The position numbers were made by a program, and so were the translations under genes. The notes under the pieces are model-generated. The model was given only the letters and a program-made list of their open reading frames with translations. It did no database searches and had not been told where the DNA came from. From positions 2,666,001-2,730,000 of the forward strand of contig NZ_NEVJ01000003.1 in the NCBI RefSeq assembly GCF_002261425.1: a DNA stretch of 64,000 nucleotides, given 5' to 3'. This DNA comes from Bordetella genomosp. 9 (GTDB taxonomy: Bacteria > Pseudomonadota > Gammaproteobacteria > Burkholderiales > Burkholderiaceae_B). Below are positions 1 to 9,066 of the stretch, in pieces; within the stretch, counting starts at the first letter, position 1, and each line of letters starts with the position of its first letter.

Positions 1-241
1 CCCGATCGCGATCGGCGAAGGTGTACAGCTGTTCGACATAGCCGAGCGGATGATGGGTCTGCGCTTCCACCCACGCTCGCAGGCCGGCCTGCAGGGACCG
101 GTGGGCGGACTGGAAGGGCCCGGCGGGCAGCGCGTGCGCATCGCCGGTGGTCAACACGCGAGGCTGGCCGTCGGTCACGGCGACCAGTACGGCGACGAGT
201 TCGGCGGAAACGCGGCTTTCGATGGGATCGGTCAAGGGCAC
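1..241 (-). CDS. NUDIX/NrtR-like protein, N-terminal part (runs off window)
   Basis: The reverse strand is open from the window edge to a possible GTG start at 241 and encodes about 80 residues. The N-terminal strand VLVAVTDGQPRVLTTG and the later segment ending GYVEQLYTFADRDR resemble the start of NUDIX-like NAD-metabolism regulators (NrtR-type, known from alphaproteobacteria). That family assignment is from memory of the motif, not a search. The NUDIX box itself would lie outside the window, so hydrolase activity cannot be judged. No good ribosome-binding site precedes 241, and the frame stays open further upstream, so the true start could be somewhat farther right. The next gene is read away from it, so the two are divergent. 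Confidence 0.5.
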   Translation of the reverse strand, partial: MPLTDPIESRVSAELVAVLVAVTDGQPRVLTTGDAHALPAGPFQSAHRSLQAGLRAWVEAQTHHPLGYVEQLYTFADRDR

Positions 242-535
242 GCAGGATAAGGCGACATTGCCGCGGAGAGCGGCGGATAGCCGCGCGGCCCCGCATTATA
301 CGAAGGGATTGCCACCGGATGGACGGCCGGATGCGATGGCGGATGGATTGCTGAATGGATGGCCGGAGGGCTCGCCGGCCGGGCGCTCGCGCTCGCATTC
401 TTGACCCGGACGTACAAGTGTTTCGCGGCGGCCGGGGTTTTTCCCGGCCCGCGGCCGCGGCAGTATGCTGGTTTGCCAGCGCGCCGCTTATCCAGCGCGC
501 GCGCCCCGTCCATACTTTTACACAGAGGCCACACA
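242..535. other. Intergenic region with GGATGG-rich stretch
   Basis: There is no convincing gene between the two divergent reading frames. Positions about 317-372 hold an imperfect run of GGATGG/GGCCGG-type hexamers. I see no clear promoter or operator. ORFs that cross this stretch lack ribosome-binding sites and are extensions or shadows. Confidence 0.4.
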
Positions 536-1561
536 ATGGAATATCGACATCTGGGTGCATCGGGATTCAAAGTCCCCGTCCTGAGCTTTGGAACCGGCAC
601 ATTCGGCGGCAAGGGCGAGCTGTTCGAAGCCTGGGGCAAGACCGACGTCGCCGAAGCGCGCCGGCTGATCGACATCTGTCTGGACGAAGGCGTGACGATG
701 TTCGACACCGCCGACATCTATTCGCGCGGCGCTTCCGAATCCATCCTGGGCGAAGCCATCAAGGGACGGCGCGACAAGGTCATCCTGTCCACCAAGGCCA
801 CCTTCCGCTTCGATGACGAACCCAACAACGTCGGCTCGTCGCGCTTTCACCTGATCCGCGCCGTCGACGATGCGCTCAAGCGCCTGGGCACCGACCATAT
901 CGACCTGTTCCAGCTGCACGGCTTCGACGCCCGCACGCCGGTGGAAGAAGTCCTGTCCACCCTGGACACGCTGGTGCGGGCGGGCAAGATCCGCTACACG
1001 GGCGTATCGAATTTCTCGGGCTGGCACCTGATGAAATCCCAGGCCGCCGCCGACCGCTACGGCTATCCGCGCTACGTGGCCAACCAGACCTACTACTCGC
1101 TGATCGGCCGGGATTACGAATGGGAGCTGATGCCGCTGGGCCTGGACCAGGGCGTGGGCGCCGTCGTCTGGAGTCCGCTGGGTTGGGGCCGGCTGACCGG
1201 CAAGATCCGCCGCGGCCAGCCGCTGCCGCAGACCAGCCGGCTGCACAAGACCGCCGACTACGGTCCGCCCGTGCCGGACGAATATCTGTACCGCGTCGTC
1301 GACGCGCTGGACGACGTGGCGGCCGAAACCGGCAAGACCATTCCGCAGATCGCGCTGAACTGGCTGCTGCAGCGCCCCACCGTCAGCACCGTGCTGATCG
1401 GCGCGCGCGACGAAAACCAGTTGCGCCAGAACCTGGGCGCCGTGGGTTGGAACCTGACCGCCGACCAGATCGCGAAGCTGGACGCCGCCAGCGCCGTCGA
1501 TCGCGCCTACCCGTACTGGCACCAGGTCGGCTTCGCGGAACGCAATCCTTCCCCGGTCTGA
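536..1561 (+). CDS. Aldo/keto reductase
   Basis: A 341-residue NADPH-dependent oxidoreductase of the aldo/keto reductase superfamily (beta-subunit / YdbC-like group), expected to act in the cytoplasm on aldehydes or ketones. The catalytic tetrad is visible: Asp57 and Tyr62 in FDTADIY, Lys87 in ILSTK, His128 in LFQLHG. The C-terminal part carries the usual cofactor-binding IGARDENQL segment. The ATG at 536 is preferred over an in-frame GTG/ATG extension (from 359) because a GAGG ribosome-binding site lies just upstream, and the extension encodes low-complexity sequence. It stands alone and converges on the TetR gene. The substrate cannot be inferred. Confidence 0.9.
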   Translation: MEYRHLGASGFKVPVLSFGTGTFGGKGELFEAWGKTDVAEARRLIDICLDEGVTMFDTADIYSRGASESILGEAIKGRRDKVILSTKATFRFDDEPNNVGSSRFHLIRAVDDALKRLGTDHIDLFQLHGFDARTPVEEVLSTLDTLVRAGKIRYTGVSNFSGWHLMKSQAAADRYGYPRYVANQTYYSLIGRDYEWELMPLGLDQGVGAVVWSPLGWGRLTGKIRRGQPLPQTSRLHKTADYGPPVPDEYLYRVVDALDDVAAETGKTIPQIALNWLLQRPTVSTVLIGARDENQLRQNLGAVGWNLTADQIAKLDAASAVDRAYPYWHQVGFAERNPSPV

Positions 1562-1586
1562 GCGCCGCGCGCACCCGGCCGGCCAG

Positions 1587-1618
1587 GCGCCCGCCTAGGC
1601 ACTCCAGACGGCGGGCGC
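1587..1618. terminator. GC-rich hairpin between convergent genes
   Basis: A perfect 9-bp inverted repeat (1587-1595 with 1610-1618, 14-nt loop) overlaps the TetR stop codon and sits 25 bp after the aldo/keto reductase. It has no T-run, so termination is only suggested by its placement between convergent genes. Confidence 0.3.
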
Positions 1619-2302
1619 GCCGATGCCCAGCATGGCGGTCCCCAGCAGTTCGCGCAGGATCAGTTCGTCGTCGCCGAGATCGATCATGCCGCCCTTGCCG
1701 GCCAGCACCTGGAACTTGCGTGACAGCGGATCGCAGTTGGCCAGCAGATGCATGGCCGAGCCGCGCACGAATTCATAGCGCCAGATGATTTCGGAGCGGC
1801 TGTAGCGCGGCAATGTCTGCGCCAGCGCATCGATGAACAGCTGCGCATACCCGTCCAGGTGCTGCGCGACGAACAGCGTGTAATCGCTGTCCGGCATGGC
1901 GCGCAGGTGATGCTCCATGCGCACGAACAGGCGGCCGCCATCCTCGTCCCGCTCGCAGACGACCAGCGGGCGCAGCAGGCTTTCGAGTATCACGGGAATG
2001 GGCAGCGGCCCGTGCCCGTAACGCTGGCGTGCATCTTCCAGCCGCATGCGCCGTTCAATGTTGACCGGCTCCATGACGGACAGCAGCACCGACTTCACCA
2101 GTGCGTCCTTGGACCCGTAGTAGTAGTGGATGGACGCCACGTTGACGCCGGAAGCGTCGCAGATATCGCGCACGGTGGTATTGAAAGGCCCCGTGCGCGC
2201 GATCAGGTCCTTCGCCACCCGCAGGATACGCTCCGGCACCGGCATGTCCGCGGCATCGTCGCCGCGGATTTCTCCTTCCGCGGGGACCGGCATTTCCCTC
2301 AT
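1595..2302 (-). CDS. TetR/AcrR-family transcriptional regulator
   Basis: A 235-residue one-component repressor. The N-terminal helix-turn-helix is clear: TTVRDICDASGVNVASIHYYYGSK, the canonical TetR recognition region ending in a YYYGSK segment (about residues 40-65). The rest is a helical ligand-binding domain without recognisable specificity. The ATG at 2302 is chosen over one at 2323 because AGAGGAGG lies 5 nt ahead of it. It is divergent from the amidase/ABC-transporter operon that starts at 2616, so it probably controls that operon and itself. Two similar AT-rich sites in the shared intergenic region (2321-2339 and 2513-2533) are candidate operators. The ligand is unknown; a transported amide is the natural guess. 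Confidence 0.88.
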   Translation of the reverse strand: MREMPVPAEGEIRGDDAADMPVPERILRVAKDLIARTGPFNTTVRDICDASGVNVASIHYYYGSKDALVKSVLLSVMEPVNIERRMRLEDARQRYGHGPLPIPVILESLLRPLVVCERDEDGGRLFVRMEHHLRAMPDSDYTLFVAQHLDGYAQLFIDALAQTLPRYSRSEIIWRYEFVRGSAMHLLANCDPLSRKFQVLAGKGGMIDLGDDELILRELLGTAMLGIGAPAVWSA

Positions 2303-2615
2303 GGCGCCTCCTCTGACGACCAATCAATTGTTTTAATTTGCTTCACAGCTTCGTGGCGGCCCGCACCTGGCGGCTGCATTCAAGCCGTTGATTTTAATCC
2401 AGGAATCACGATTTTCCCAATTTGGCCGCATGACGCACGGTTATGCTGCAACGCACTAGGATTTACCACTACCCGGCCGATTTTGCCTTGACGCTCCCTG
2501 GCGGCGTTCCTAGAATTAAACAACTGTTTTATCTGCACGACATGCGCTAAGGTATTGAAAAATATATGGAATATCCGGCTGTCCGGGTATATCCATGGTT
2601 CCAAGGGGCTTTTCC
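2303..2615. promoter_or_regulatory. Divergent control region with two putative TetR operators
   Basis: This 313-bp non-coding region separates the TetR gene from the amidase operon. Two AT-rich sites stand out from the GC-rich background. Site 1 at 2321-2339, read on the minus strand, is AATTAAAACAATTGATT. Site 2 at 2513-2533 reads AATTAAACAACTGTTTT. They align with a single gap and share the core AAACAAYTGWTT. Site 2 also contains the inverted repeat AAACA-N2-TGTTT. Site 1 lies about 20 bp before the TetR start, as expected for autoregulation. No decisive -10/-35 pair was found. Confidence 0.45.
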
Positions 2616-2852
2616 ATGTCAGAAACAGCGGTGCAAACCGAGGCGTTCGCGCGCCCCGACGATTTACGGATCCTGGCGGCCCACGCCGGGCTGTCGCTCA
2701 CTCCCGAGCACCTTGCCGAACTGGCCGACGCCTGGCGCTATATCGCGCCCATGCTGGCCCGCATCCCGCGCGACAGGCCTTATGCCGACGAAGCCGCGCA
2801 CGCCTTCGTGCCGGCCACCTTCGTGGCCGCCGGCAAGGGGATGGCGCGATGA
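2616..2852 (+). CDS. AtzG-like amidase small subunit (DUF4089-like)
   Basis: A 78-residue helical protein immediately before an amidase gene. It overlaps that gene by the ATGA stop/start sequence, which implies translational coupling. Length, helical character and the C-terminal pattern (ADEAAHAF followed by a proline-containing tail) match AtzG-type small subunits, which form a complex with the amidase AtzE in 1-carboxybiuret degradation. The ATG at 2616 is preferred to 2595 because AAGGGG lies at proper spacing. The homology call rests on size, position and a short motif only, so a partner role for the amidase is an inference. Confidence 0.6.
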   Translation: MSETAVQTEAFARPDDLRILAAHAGLSLTPEHLAELADAWRYIAPMLARIPRDRPYADEAAHAFVPATFVAAGKGMAR

Positions 2853-4324
2853 ACGGCGACCCGACATTCCTGACCATCGCGCAGGCCAGCCGCATGATCG
2901 CCGACAGGACGCTGTCGCCGGTGGAGCTGACGCAGGCCTGCCTGGCCCGCATGGAAGCGGTGGACGCCGCCCTGTGCAGCTTCATCACCCCCACGCCGGA
3001 GCTCGCCCTGGCGCAGGCGCGGGCCGCCGAAGCGGAAATCGCGCGTGACGGCCCGCGCGGCCCCTTGCACGGCATCCCCTACTCCTTGAAGGACATCTAC
3101 GAGACGGCCGGCATCCGCACCACCGGGCAATCCCGCGTGCTGGCCGAGTATGTTCCGGTGCGGGACGGCCCGGCGCAACAGGCCCTGCAAGACGCGGGCG
3201 GCGTGCTGCTGGGCAAGACCACCACCTGGGAATTCGCCCACGGCGGCCCGTCCTGGGACGTGGTGGCGCCCCCCGCCCACAATCCCTGGAACACCGGCCG
3301 CCACCCGGCCGGTTCGTCATCCGGCTCCGGCGCGGCCATCGCCGCGGGGCTGTGTCCGGCCAGCATGGGATCCGACACCGGCGGCTCCATCCGCATGCCG
3401 GCGGCGGCATGCGGCATCGCCGGCATCAAGCCCACGTACGGCCGCGTCAGCCGGCGCGGCGTGCTGCCGAATTCCTTCAGCCACGATCACACGGGTCCGA
3501 TGGCCTGGACCTCGGAGGACCTGGCCATCCTGCTGGGCGTCGTCGCCGGCCACGATCCGCTCGATCCGGGTAGCGCGGACCAGCCCGTGCCGGACTATCG
3601 CGCCGCGCTGAACGGCGATCTGCGCGGCCTGAAGATAGGCGTGCCATGGGCCTGGATGGAACAGGAAGCACCGATCTCGGCGGGCTCGCGCCAGGCGCTG
3701 GACAACGCCCTGGACGTCCTGCGCGGCCTGGGCGCCATCGTGCAGCCTGTCACCTTGCCCTCGCTGCTGGCCTACAACGATTGCAAGCGCGTGATCGCCA
3801 TGGCCGAGCTCTTCTCGATCCACCAGCACACGCTGCGCAACGCGCCGGAACTGCTGGGCGCCAGCCTGCGCTACCGCATCATCGGCGGCGCCCTGCTGCG
3901 CGCCGAAGACTATGTACAGGCAATGCGGATGCGCGCGGAACTGGCGGCCGCCATGCAGGCGGCATTCGAGCAAGTGGACCTGATCGTCACGCACTGCGCC
4001 GAGCCGGCCGGCAAGCTGGAGCCCACGTCGCCGCACTGGATGTTCAGCCAGCCGAACTACACGACACCGTTCAATTCCGCCGGCAATCCGGCCCTGTCGG
4101 TGTGCAACGGCTTCGATGCCGACGGCATGCCGTATTCGCTGCAGATCGCCGGCCGGCTGTTCGATGAAGCCACCGTGCTGCGCGCCGGCGATGCCTACGA
4201 AAGGGCCACCGCCTGGCGCGCGCGGCGGCCGGACATCGCGGCGCTGGCCGCCGAAGCCGCGGCCCGCCGGCGCGACGCCGCTCCAGGCGCGCACGCCGTC
4301 GCGGCCAGTCCCGCGACGGCCTAG
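2849..4324 (+). CDS. Amidase-signature enzyme (AtzE-like)
   Basis: A 491-residue amidase-signature hydrolase. The Ser-cisSer-Lys triad is complete: Lys81 in YSLKDIY, the cis-Ser in PAGSSSGSG (about Ser157) and nucleophile Ser180 in SDTGGSIRMP. This family cleaves amides, carbamates or ureas in the cytoplasm. Architecture and the small upstream partner resemble AtzE (1-carboxybiuret hydrolase) more than GatA, since no gatB or gatC is nearby. The C-terminus carries an Ala/Arg-rich tail of about 30 residues. It is followed by a hairpin (4364-4379) and an oligopeptide-type ABC transporter, suggesting that the substrate is imported by that system. The exact substrate is unknown. Confidence 0.88.
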   Translation: MNGDPTFLTIAQASRMIADRTLSPVELTQACLARMEAVDAALCSFITPTPELALAQARAAEAEIARDGPRGPLHGIPYSLKDIYETAGIRTTGQSRVLAEYVPVRDGPAQQALQDAGGVLLGKTTTWEFAHGGPSWDVVAPPAHNPWNTGRHPAGSSSGSGAAIAAGLCPASMGSDTGGSIRMPAAACGIAGIKPTYGRVSRRGVLPNSFSHDHTGPMAWTSEDLAILLGVVAGHDPLDPGSADQPVPDYRAALNGDLRGLKIGVPWAWMEQEAPISAGSRQALDNALDVLRGLGAIVQPVTLPSLLAYNDCKRVIAMAELFSIHQHTLRNAPELLGASLRYRIIGGALLRAEDYVQAMRMRAELAAAMQAAFEQVDLIVTHCAEPAGKLEPTSPHWMFSQPNYTTPFNSAGNPALSVCNGFDADGMPYSLQIAGRLFDEATVLRAGDAYERATAWRARRPDIAALAAEAAARRRDAAPGAHAVAASPATA

Positions 4325-4363
4325 GGCCCACGGTTTCTTACGCGCTGTATCGCTTCCATGCCG

Positions 4364-4379
4364 GCCGCCCACGGGCGGC
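4364..4379 (+). other. Intercistronic hairpin before substrate-binding-protein gene
   Basis: A 6-bp GC stem (GCCGCC at 4364-4369, GGCGGC at 4374-4379) with a 4-nt loop lies in the 83-bp gap between the amidase and the solute-binding protein. Such hairpins often protect or separate transcripts and raise binding-protein expression; that role is an inference. Confidence 0.3.
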
Positions 4380-4407
4380 GGTGCGAATCACCCCTCGGAG
4401 ATACGCC

Positions 4408-6012
4408 TTGGTACTGAAGAAGTTCGCGGCCCCGCTCATCGCCGCCTCGCTCGCCCTTTCCGCCATCGCCACGGCACGCGCCGAAATGGTGCTGCGCGTC
4501 GCCACCACCATGTCCGACATCCCGCTGACCACGGGCCAGCCCAGCCAGGGCGGCGAGGGCATGCGCTTCATCGGCTTCACGCTGTACGACGCGCTGATCC
4601 GCTGGGATTTGTCCAAGGCCGACCAGCCCGCCAAGCTCGTGCCGGGCCTGGCGACGTCCTGGTCCGTCGACGACGCGACCCACACCAAGTGGACCTTCAA
4701 GCTCAGGCCCAACGTCAAGTTCCATGACGGTTCCGCCTTCGACGCGGAAGCGGTGGTCTGGAACCTGGACAAGCTGCTCAAGCGCGACGCGCCGCAGTTC
4801 GACCAGGCGCAGGCCACGCAGGCCAGCCAGTACGTGTCGGGTGTCGCTTCCTACCGCGTCATCGATCCCATGACGGTGGAAATCACGACCAAGTATGCCG
4901 ACGCGGTATTCCCCTACCTGATCGCGGACGTGATGATCTCCAGCCCCGCGCGCTACAAGGAAATGGGCGGCGATTGGACCAAGGTGGCGCAGCGTCCGTC
5001 CGGCACCGGGCCGTGGATGCTGGACAAGCTGGTGCCGCGCGAACGCGCGGAGCTGATACGCAACCCGAACTATTGGGATCCGCAGCGCGTGCCCAAATCC
5101 GACCGCATGGTGCTGCTGACCATGCCGGATCCCAATACGCGTGTCGCCGCGCTTCTTTCGCGCCAGGTGGATTGGGTGGAAGCGCCGCCGCCCGACACGA
5201 TCCCGCGCCTGAAGCAGGCGGGCATGCAGATCGTCACCAACATCTACCCCCACAACTGGCCGTACCAACTCAGTTATTCGGAGGGCTCGCCGTTCCGCGA
5301 CATCCGCATCCGCAAGGCCGCCAACCTGGCGATCGACCGCCAGGGCCTGGTGGAATTCCTCGGCGGCACCGCCATCCCGTCCGAGGGCATGGTCGATCCC
5401 AAGCACCCCTGGTTCGGCCAGCCGCACTTCAAGATCCGCTACGACCCCGACGAGGCGCGGCGCCTGATGAAGGAAGCCGGCTATAGCCCGCAACATCCCC
5501 TGCACGTGAAGTTCGCGATCTCGACGTCGGGGTCCGGCCAGATGCAGCCGCTGCCCATGAACGAGTTCGTGCAGGAGAACCTGAAAGCCGTGGGCTTCGA
5601 CGTCGAACTCGAAGTCATGGAGTGGGAAGCCCTGCGCGCGCGCCGCCGCGCCGGTTCCGACGCTCCGGAAAACAAGGGCGTGGACGGCATCAACAACAGC
5701 TTCGGCTACTGGGATCCCGACATCGGCCTGATCGGCACGTCCTGGTCGAAGATGAAGCCGCCAGCCGGCTACAACTGGGGCGGTTTCAGCGACAAGGAAG
5801 CCGACGAGCTCGCCGCGAAAGCCAAGGTGGAATTCGACCCCAGGAAGCAGGACGCGATCCTGGCCCAGCTGCATACCCGCATCGTCGACCAGGCGATGTG
5901 GATATGGGTGGTCCACGATCTGAATCCGCGCGCGCTGGCGCCCAATGTGAAGGGCTTCGTGCAGGCCCAGAGCTGGTTCCAGGACCTGACGCCGGTCTAC
6001 CTGCAACAGTGA
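4408..6012 (+). CDS. ABC transporter substrate-binding protein, family 5 (oligopeptide type)
   Basis: A 534-residue periplasmic solute receptor of the DppA/OppA family (SBP_bac_5). A Sec signal peptide is evident: basic MVLKKF, a hydrophobic core and an ATARA cleavage region near residue 27. The mature protein has the family's FTLYDALIRWD and WTFKLRPNVKFHDGSAF motifs and the late DIGLIGTSW segment. The start is placed at TTG 4408, seven bases after CGGAG. A GTG at 4381 would add nine residues. It is the first gene of the transporter block and should set substrate specificity. Given the amidases around it, an amide or small peptide is likely. Confidence 0.9.
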   Translation: MVLKKFAAPLIAASLALSAIATARAEMVLRVATTMSDIPLTTGQPSQGGEGMRFIGFTLYDALIRWDLSKADQPAKLVPGLATSWSVDDATHTKWTFKLRPNVKFHDGSAFDAEAVVWNLDKLLKRDAPQFDQAQATQASQYVSGVASYRVIDPMTVEITTKYADAVFPYLIADVMISSPARYKEMGGDWTKVAQRPSGTGPWMLDKLVPRERAELIRNPNYWDPQRVPKSDRMVLLTMPDPNTRVAALLSRQVDWVEAPPPDTIPRLKQAGMQIVTNIYPHNWPYQLSYSEGSPFRDIRIRKAANLAIDRQGLVEFLGGTAIPSEGMVDPKHPWFGQPHFKIRYDPDEARRLMKEAGYSPQHPLHVKFAISTSGSGQMQPLPMNEFVQENLKAVGFDVELEVMEWEALRARRRAGSDAPENKGVDGINNSFGYWDPDIGLIGTSWSKMKPPAGYNWGGFSDKEADELAAKAKVEFDPRKQDAILAQLHTRIVDQAMWIWVVHDLNPRALAPNVKGFVQAQSWFQDLTPVYLQQ

Positions 6013-6052
6013 ATTCCGCGGCGTCCCGCGCCGCGCACAGGAGGATCGCGCC

Positions 6053-6976
6053 ATGCTGCGTTACCTGCTTCGCCGCCTGCTCTATACCCTGCCCATCGCC
6101 ATCGGCGTCTCGCTGGTCTGCTTCGCGCTCGTGCATCTTGCCCCGGGCGACCCGATCAGCGCGGTGCTGCCGGAAAACGCCTCGCCGGCGGTGATCCAGG
6201 AGGTCCGGGCAGCCTATGGCTTCGACAAGCCGCTGCCCGCGCAGTATTTCATCTGGCTCAAGCGGGTGGTCACCGGCGACCTGGGCACGTCGATCAAGAC
6301 GGGGCGGCCCGTGCTGTGGGAGATCGCGCCGGCCATCCGCAACTCCATGCTGCTGGCGGCGGCGGCCATCGTCCTGGCCTTTGCCGGCGGCTGCCTGCTC
6401 GGCACGCTGGCCGGCTATACGCGACGCCCTACGGTGGATCGCGCGGTGACGGCGCTGGCGGTGACCGGCGTATCGCTGCCGCACTACTGGCTGGGCATGG
6501 TGCTGATCGTGCTGTTCTCCGTGCAGCTGCGGCTGCTGCCGGCCACCGGCATGGGCGCGCCGGATATCGCCCACCTGATCCTGCCGGCGGTCACGCTGGC
6601 CGTCATCCCCATGGGCATCCTGGCCCGGTCGGTGCGGGCGTCGGTGGGCGAGATACGCAGGCAGGAATTCGTGCAGACGCTGTACGCCAAGGGCCTGGGC
6701 GGCCGGCAGGTGCTGGCGCACGTCGCCAAGAATGCCGCGCCCGCGGTGATGGCCGTCATGGGCCTGCAGTTCGCGCAGATGCTGGGCGGCTCCATCCTGG
6801 TGGAGACCGTCTTCGCCTGGCCCGGCACGGGCTTCCTGCTGAACGCCGCGATCTTCACGCGCGACCTCCCCATCCTGCAGGGAACCATCCTGGTGCTGGC
6901 CATGCTGTTCGTCTTCACCAACCTGATCGTGGACATGCTGCAGATGCTGGTCGATCCGCGCGTCAAGCGCGCTTGA
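6053..6976 (+). CDS. ABC transporter permease, DppB type
   Basis: A 307-residue inner-membrane permease of the BPD_transp_1 family. It has about six membrane segments, the N-terminal LRRLLYTLPIAIGVS start typical of DppB/GsiC proteins, and the EAA-like loop EIRRQEFVQTLYAKGLG that contacts the ATPases. The late FAWPGTGFLL motif is diagnostic for the family. It forms a heterodimer with the next permease. An AGGAGG-like site precedes the ATG. Confidence 0.93.
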   Translation: MLRYLLRRLLYTLPIAIGVSLVCFALVHLAPGDPISAVLPENASPAVIQEVRAAYGFDKPLPAQYFIWLKRVVTGDLGTSIKTGRPVLWEIAPAIRNSMLLAAAAIVLAFAGGCLLGTLAGYTRRPTVDRAVTALAVTGVSLPHYWLGMVLIVLFSVQLRLLPATGMGAPDIAHLILPAVTLAVIPMGILARSVRASVGEIRRQEFVQTLYAKGLGGRQVLAHVAKNAAPAVMAVMGLQFAQMLGGSILVETVFAWPGTGFLLNAAIFTRDLPILQGTILVLAMLFVFTNLIVDMLQMLVDPRVKRA

Positions 6977-6989
6977 AAGAGGCCCCGCG

Positions 6990-7901
6990 ATGAGCCAGAA
7001 CATAGCTTCCCTGCCCAACGTTCCCGCCGCCATGGCGGCGCGGCCCGCTTTCCGGCGCACCAGCCGGGGCTACTGGCACGGCGTGGCGCGGCGCCTGTCG
7101 CGCGATCCCGTCGCCATCGGCTGTGCCCTGATCCTGCTGGCCATCGTCGCGCTGGCGATCGCCGCGCCCTGGCTGGGGCTGGACGATCCCTACAAAATGA
7201 GCATGATCCGCCGCCTGAAGCCGCCCGGCTACCAGGGCCACCTGCTGGGCACCGACGAACTGGGGCGCGACATGCTGGCCCGCCTGGTCTACGGCGGCAG
7301 GCTTTCCCTGTTCAGCGGCTTCGTGCCCGTCCTGCTGGCCACCTTCGTGGGCGGCACGCTGGGCATCGCGGCGGGCTACGCGGGCGGCAGATGGAACATG
7401 GTGATCATGCGGCTGATCGACGTGTTCTACGCCTTCCCGTCCGTGCTGCTGGCGGTGGCGATATCCGGCGCGCTGGGCGCCGGGCTGGCCAACAGCATCG
7501 TGTCGCTGACGCTGGTATTCATCCCGCCCATCGCACGCATCGCGGAAAGCGTGACGACGCAGGTCCGCGAACAGGACTTCGTCGACGCGGCGCGCGCCAC
7601 GGGCGCATCCGGACTGCGCATCGTGCGCGCCCACGTGCTGGCCAACGTGATCGGTCCCATCCTGGTCTATGCGTCCAGCCTGATCAGCGTCAGCATCGTC
7701 ATCGCATCGGGGCTGAGCTTCCTGGGCCTGGGCGTGAGCCCGCCCAACGCCGAGTGGGGGCTGATGCTGAACACGTTGCGGCAAGCCATCTACGTCAGCC
7801 CGATGATCGCCATCCTGCCCGGCATCATGATCTTCCTGACCTCCATGTGCTTCAACCTGATGAGCGACGGCCTGCGCAGCGCCATGGACGTCAAGGCCTG
7901 A
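6990..7901 (+). CDS. ABC transporter permease, DppC type
   Basis: A 303-residue inner-membrane permease, partner of the DppB-like protein. The cytoplasmic N-terminus is followed by a first membrane segment (about residues 40-60), the HLLGTDELGRDMLARLVYGG motif characteristic of DppC/OppC proteins, five further membrane segments, and the EAA loop around QDFVDAARATGASG. It starts 13 bp after the upstream permease stop, in the same operon. Nothing unusual was seen in its composition. Confidence 0.93.
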   Translation: MSQNIASLPNVPAAMAARPAFRRTSRGYWHGVARRLSRDPVAIGCALILLAIVALAIAAPWLGLDDPYKMSMIRRLKPPGYQGHLLGTDELGRDMLARLVYGGRLSLFSGFVPVLLATFVGGTLGIAAGYAGGRWNMVIMRLIDVFYAFPSVLLAVAISGALGAGLANSIVSLTLVFIPPIARIAESVTTQVREQDFVDAARATGASGLRIVRAHVLANVIGPILVYASSLISVSIVIASGLSFLGLGVSPPNAEWGLMLNTLRQAIYVSPMIAILPGIMIFLTSMCFNLMSDGLRSAMDVKA

Positions 7902-7913
7902 GGAGGAACCGTC

Positions 7914-9050
7914 ATGTTCGCACGCCTGAAAACCCCTGCCCGCCCCGCCGCCCAGCCCGGCGACGCCCTGCGCCTGCTGGACCGGCATCCCGACAGCCGC
8001 GATCGCGGCGGGCCCGCCCAGCCCATGCTGATCGTCGAGGACCTGAAAAAGCACTTCGACGCGGGCCGGCCGGCCCTGGGCGCGCCGCGCACGGTCGTGC
8101 GCGCCGTCGACGGCGTCAGCTTCCAGGTCGCCAAGGGCGAAACGGTCGGCATCGTCGGCGAATCGGGCTGCGGCAAATCCACGACGGCGCGCCTGCTGAT
8201 GCACCTGCTGAAGCCGGATGCCGGCCGTGTGATCTTCGATGGCGAAGAGGTCTCGACCGTGGACGGCATCAGCGTGCGCGAACTGCGCACGCACATGCAG
8301 ATGGTGTTCCAGGACAGCTATGCTTCCTTGAACCCGCGCCTGACCGTCGAGGACACCATCGCGTTCGGGCCGACGGTGGTCGGCATGCCGGCCGCGCAGG
8401 CGCGCGCCCGCGCCGCCAGCCTGCTGCGCATGGTCGGCATGGAGCCGGAAAGCTATGCGCGCCGCTATCCGCACGAGCTGTCCGGCGGGCAGCGGCAACG
8501 CGTCAATATCGCGCGCGCCCTGGCCATGGGACCGCGGGTGCTGATCCTGGACGAATCGGTGTCGGCGCTGGACAAGTCGGTCGAGGCCCAGGTGCTGAAC
8601 CTGCTGCGCGAACTCAAGCGCGAACTCGGCCTGACCTATCTGTTCATCTCGCACGACCTCAACGTGGTGCAGTACATCAGCGATCGCGTCCTGGTGATGT
8701 ACCTGGGCCAGGTCGTGGAATCGGGGCCGGTGGGGCGCATCTATACGGCGACGCGGCATCCCTACACCGCGGCGCTGCTGGCCTCGCGTCCGTCGATGGA
8801 CCCGCGCAGGCGGGTAGCCAGGCCGCCGCTGTCGGGCGACCCGCCCAATCCCATCAATCCGCCGACGGGCTGCCGCTTCCGCACGCGCTGCCCGCGCGCC
8901 CGCGAGCGCTGCGCCGAAGAAGCGCCCGTACTGGCGCTGGCGCCGGACGACGGCGGCCATCTTGCCGCCTGCCACTACCCGCTGCAACCGGGAGAAGCCC
9001 AGGCCGATCCCGCCGGCGCCATGGCGGACGCGTCGCGCTTGCGCGCTTGA
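7914..9050 (+). CDS. ABC transporter ATP-binding protein, DppF/OppF type
   Basis: A 378-residue cytoplasmic ATPase of the peptide importer. Walker A is GESGCGKST, the signature is LSGGQRQR and Walker B is [12 protein letters not shown], where Ser replaces the usual Pro-Thr of DEPTSALD. The oligopeptide-type C-terminal extension is present, with a Cys-rich motif ([15 protein letters not shown]) that in relatives binds an iron-sulfur cluster. An N-terminal extension of about 35 residues precedes the ATPase fold. The ATG at 7914 follows GAGGAACC. It should pair with the second ATPase downstream. Confidence 0.92.
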   Translation: MFARLKTPARPAAQPGDALRLLDRHPDSRDRGGPAQPMLIVEDLKKHFDAGRPALGAPRTVVRAVDGVSFQVAKGETVGIVGESGCGKSTTARLLMHLLKPDAGRVIFDGEEVSTVDGISVRELRTHMQMVFQDSYASLNPRLTVEDTIAFGPTVVGMPAAQARARAASLLRMVGMEPESYARRYPHELSGGQRQRVNIARALAMGPRVLILDESVSALDKSVEAQVLNLLRELKRELGLTYLFISHDLNVVQYISDRVLVMYLGQVVESGPVGRIYTATRHPYTAALLASRPSMDPRRRVARPPLSGDPPNPINPPTGCRFRTRCPRARERCAEEAPVLALAPDDGGHLAACHYPLQPGEAQADPAGAMADASRLRA

Positions 9051-9066
9051 ACAGGAGACCGCGACC

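Noticed and set aside
4321..6054. 577-codon minus-strand frame opposite the substrate-binding protein
   Set aside because: The plus strand has a signal peptide and family 5 binding-protein motifs. The minus frame is an antisense artefact.
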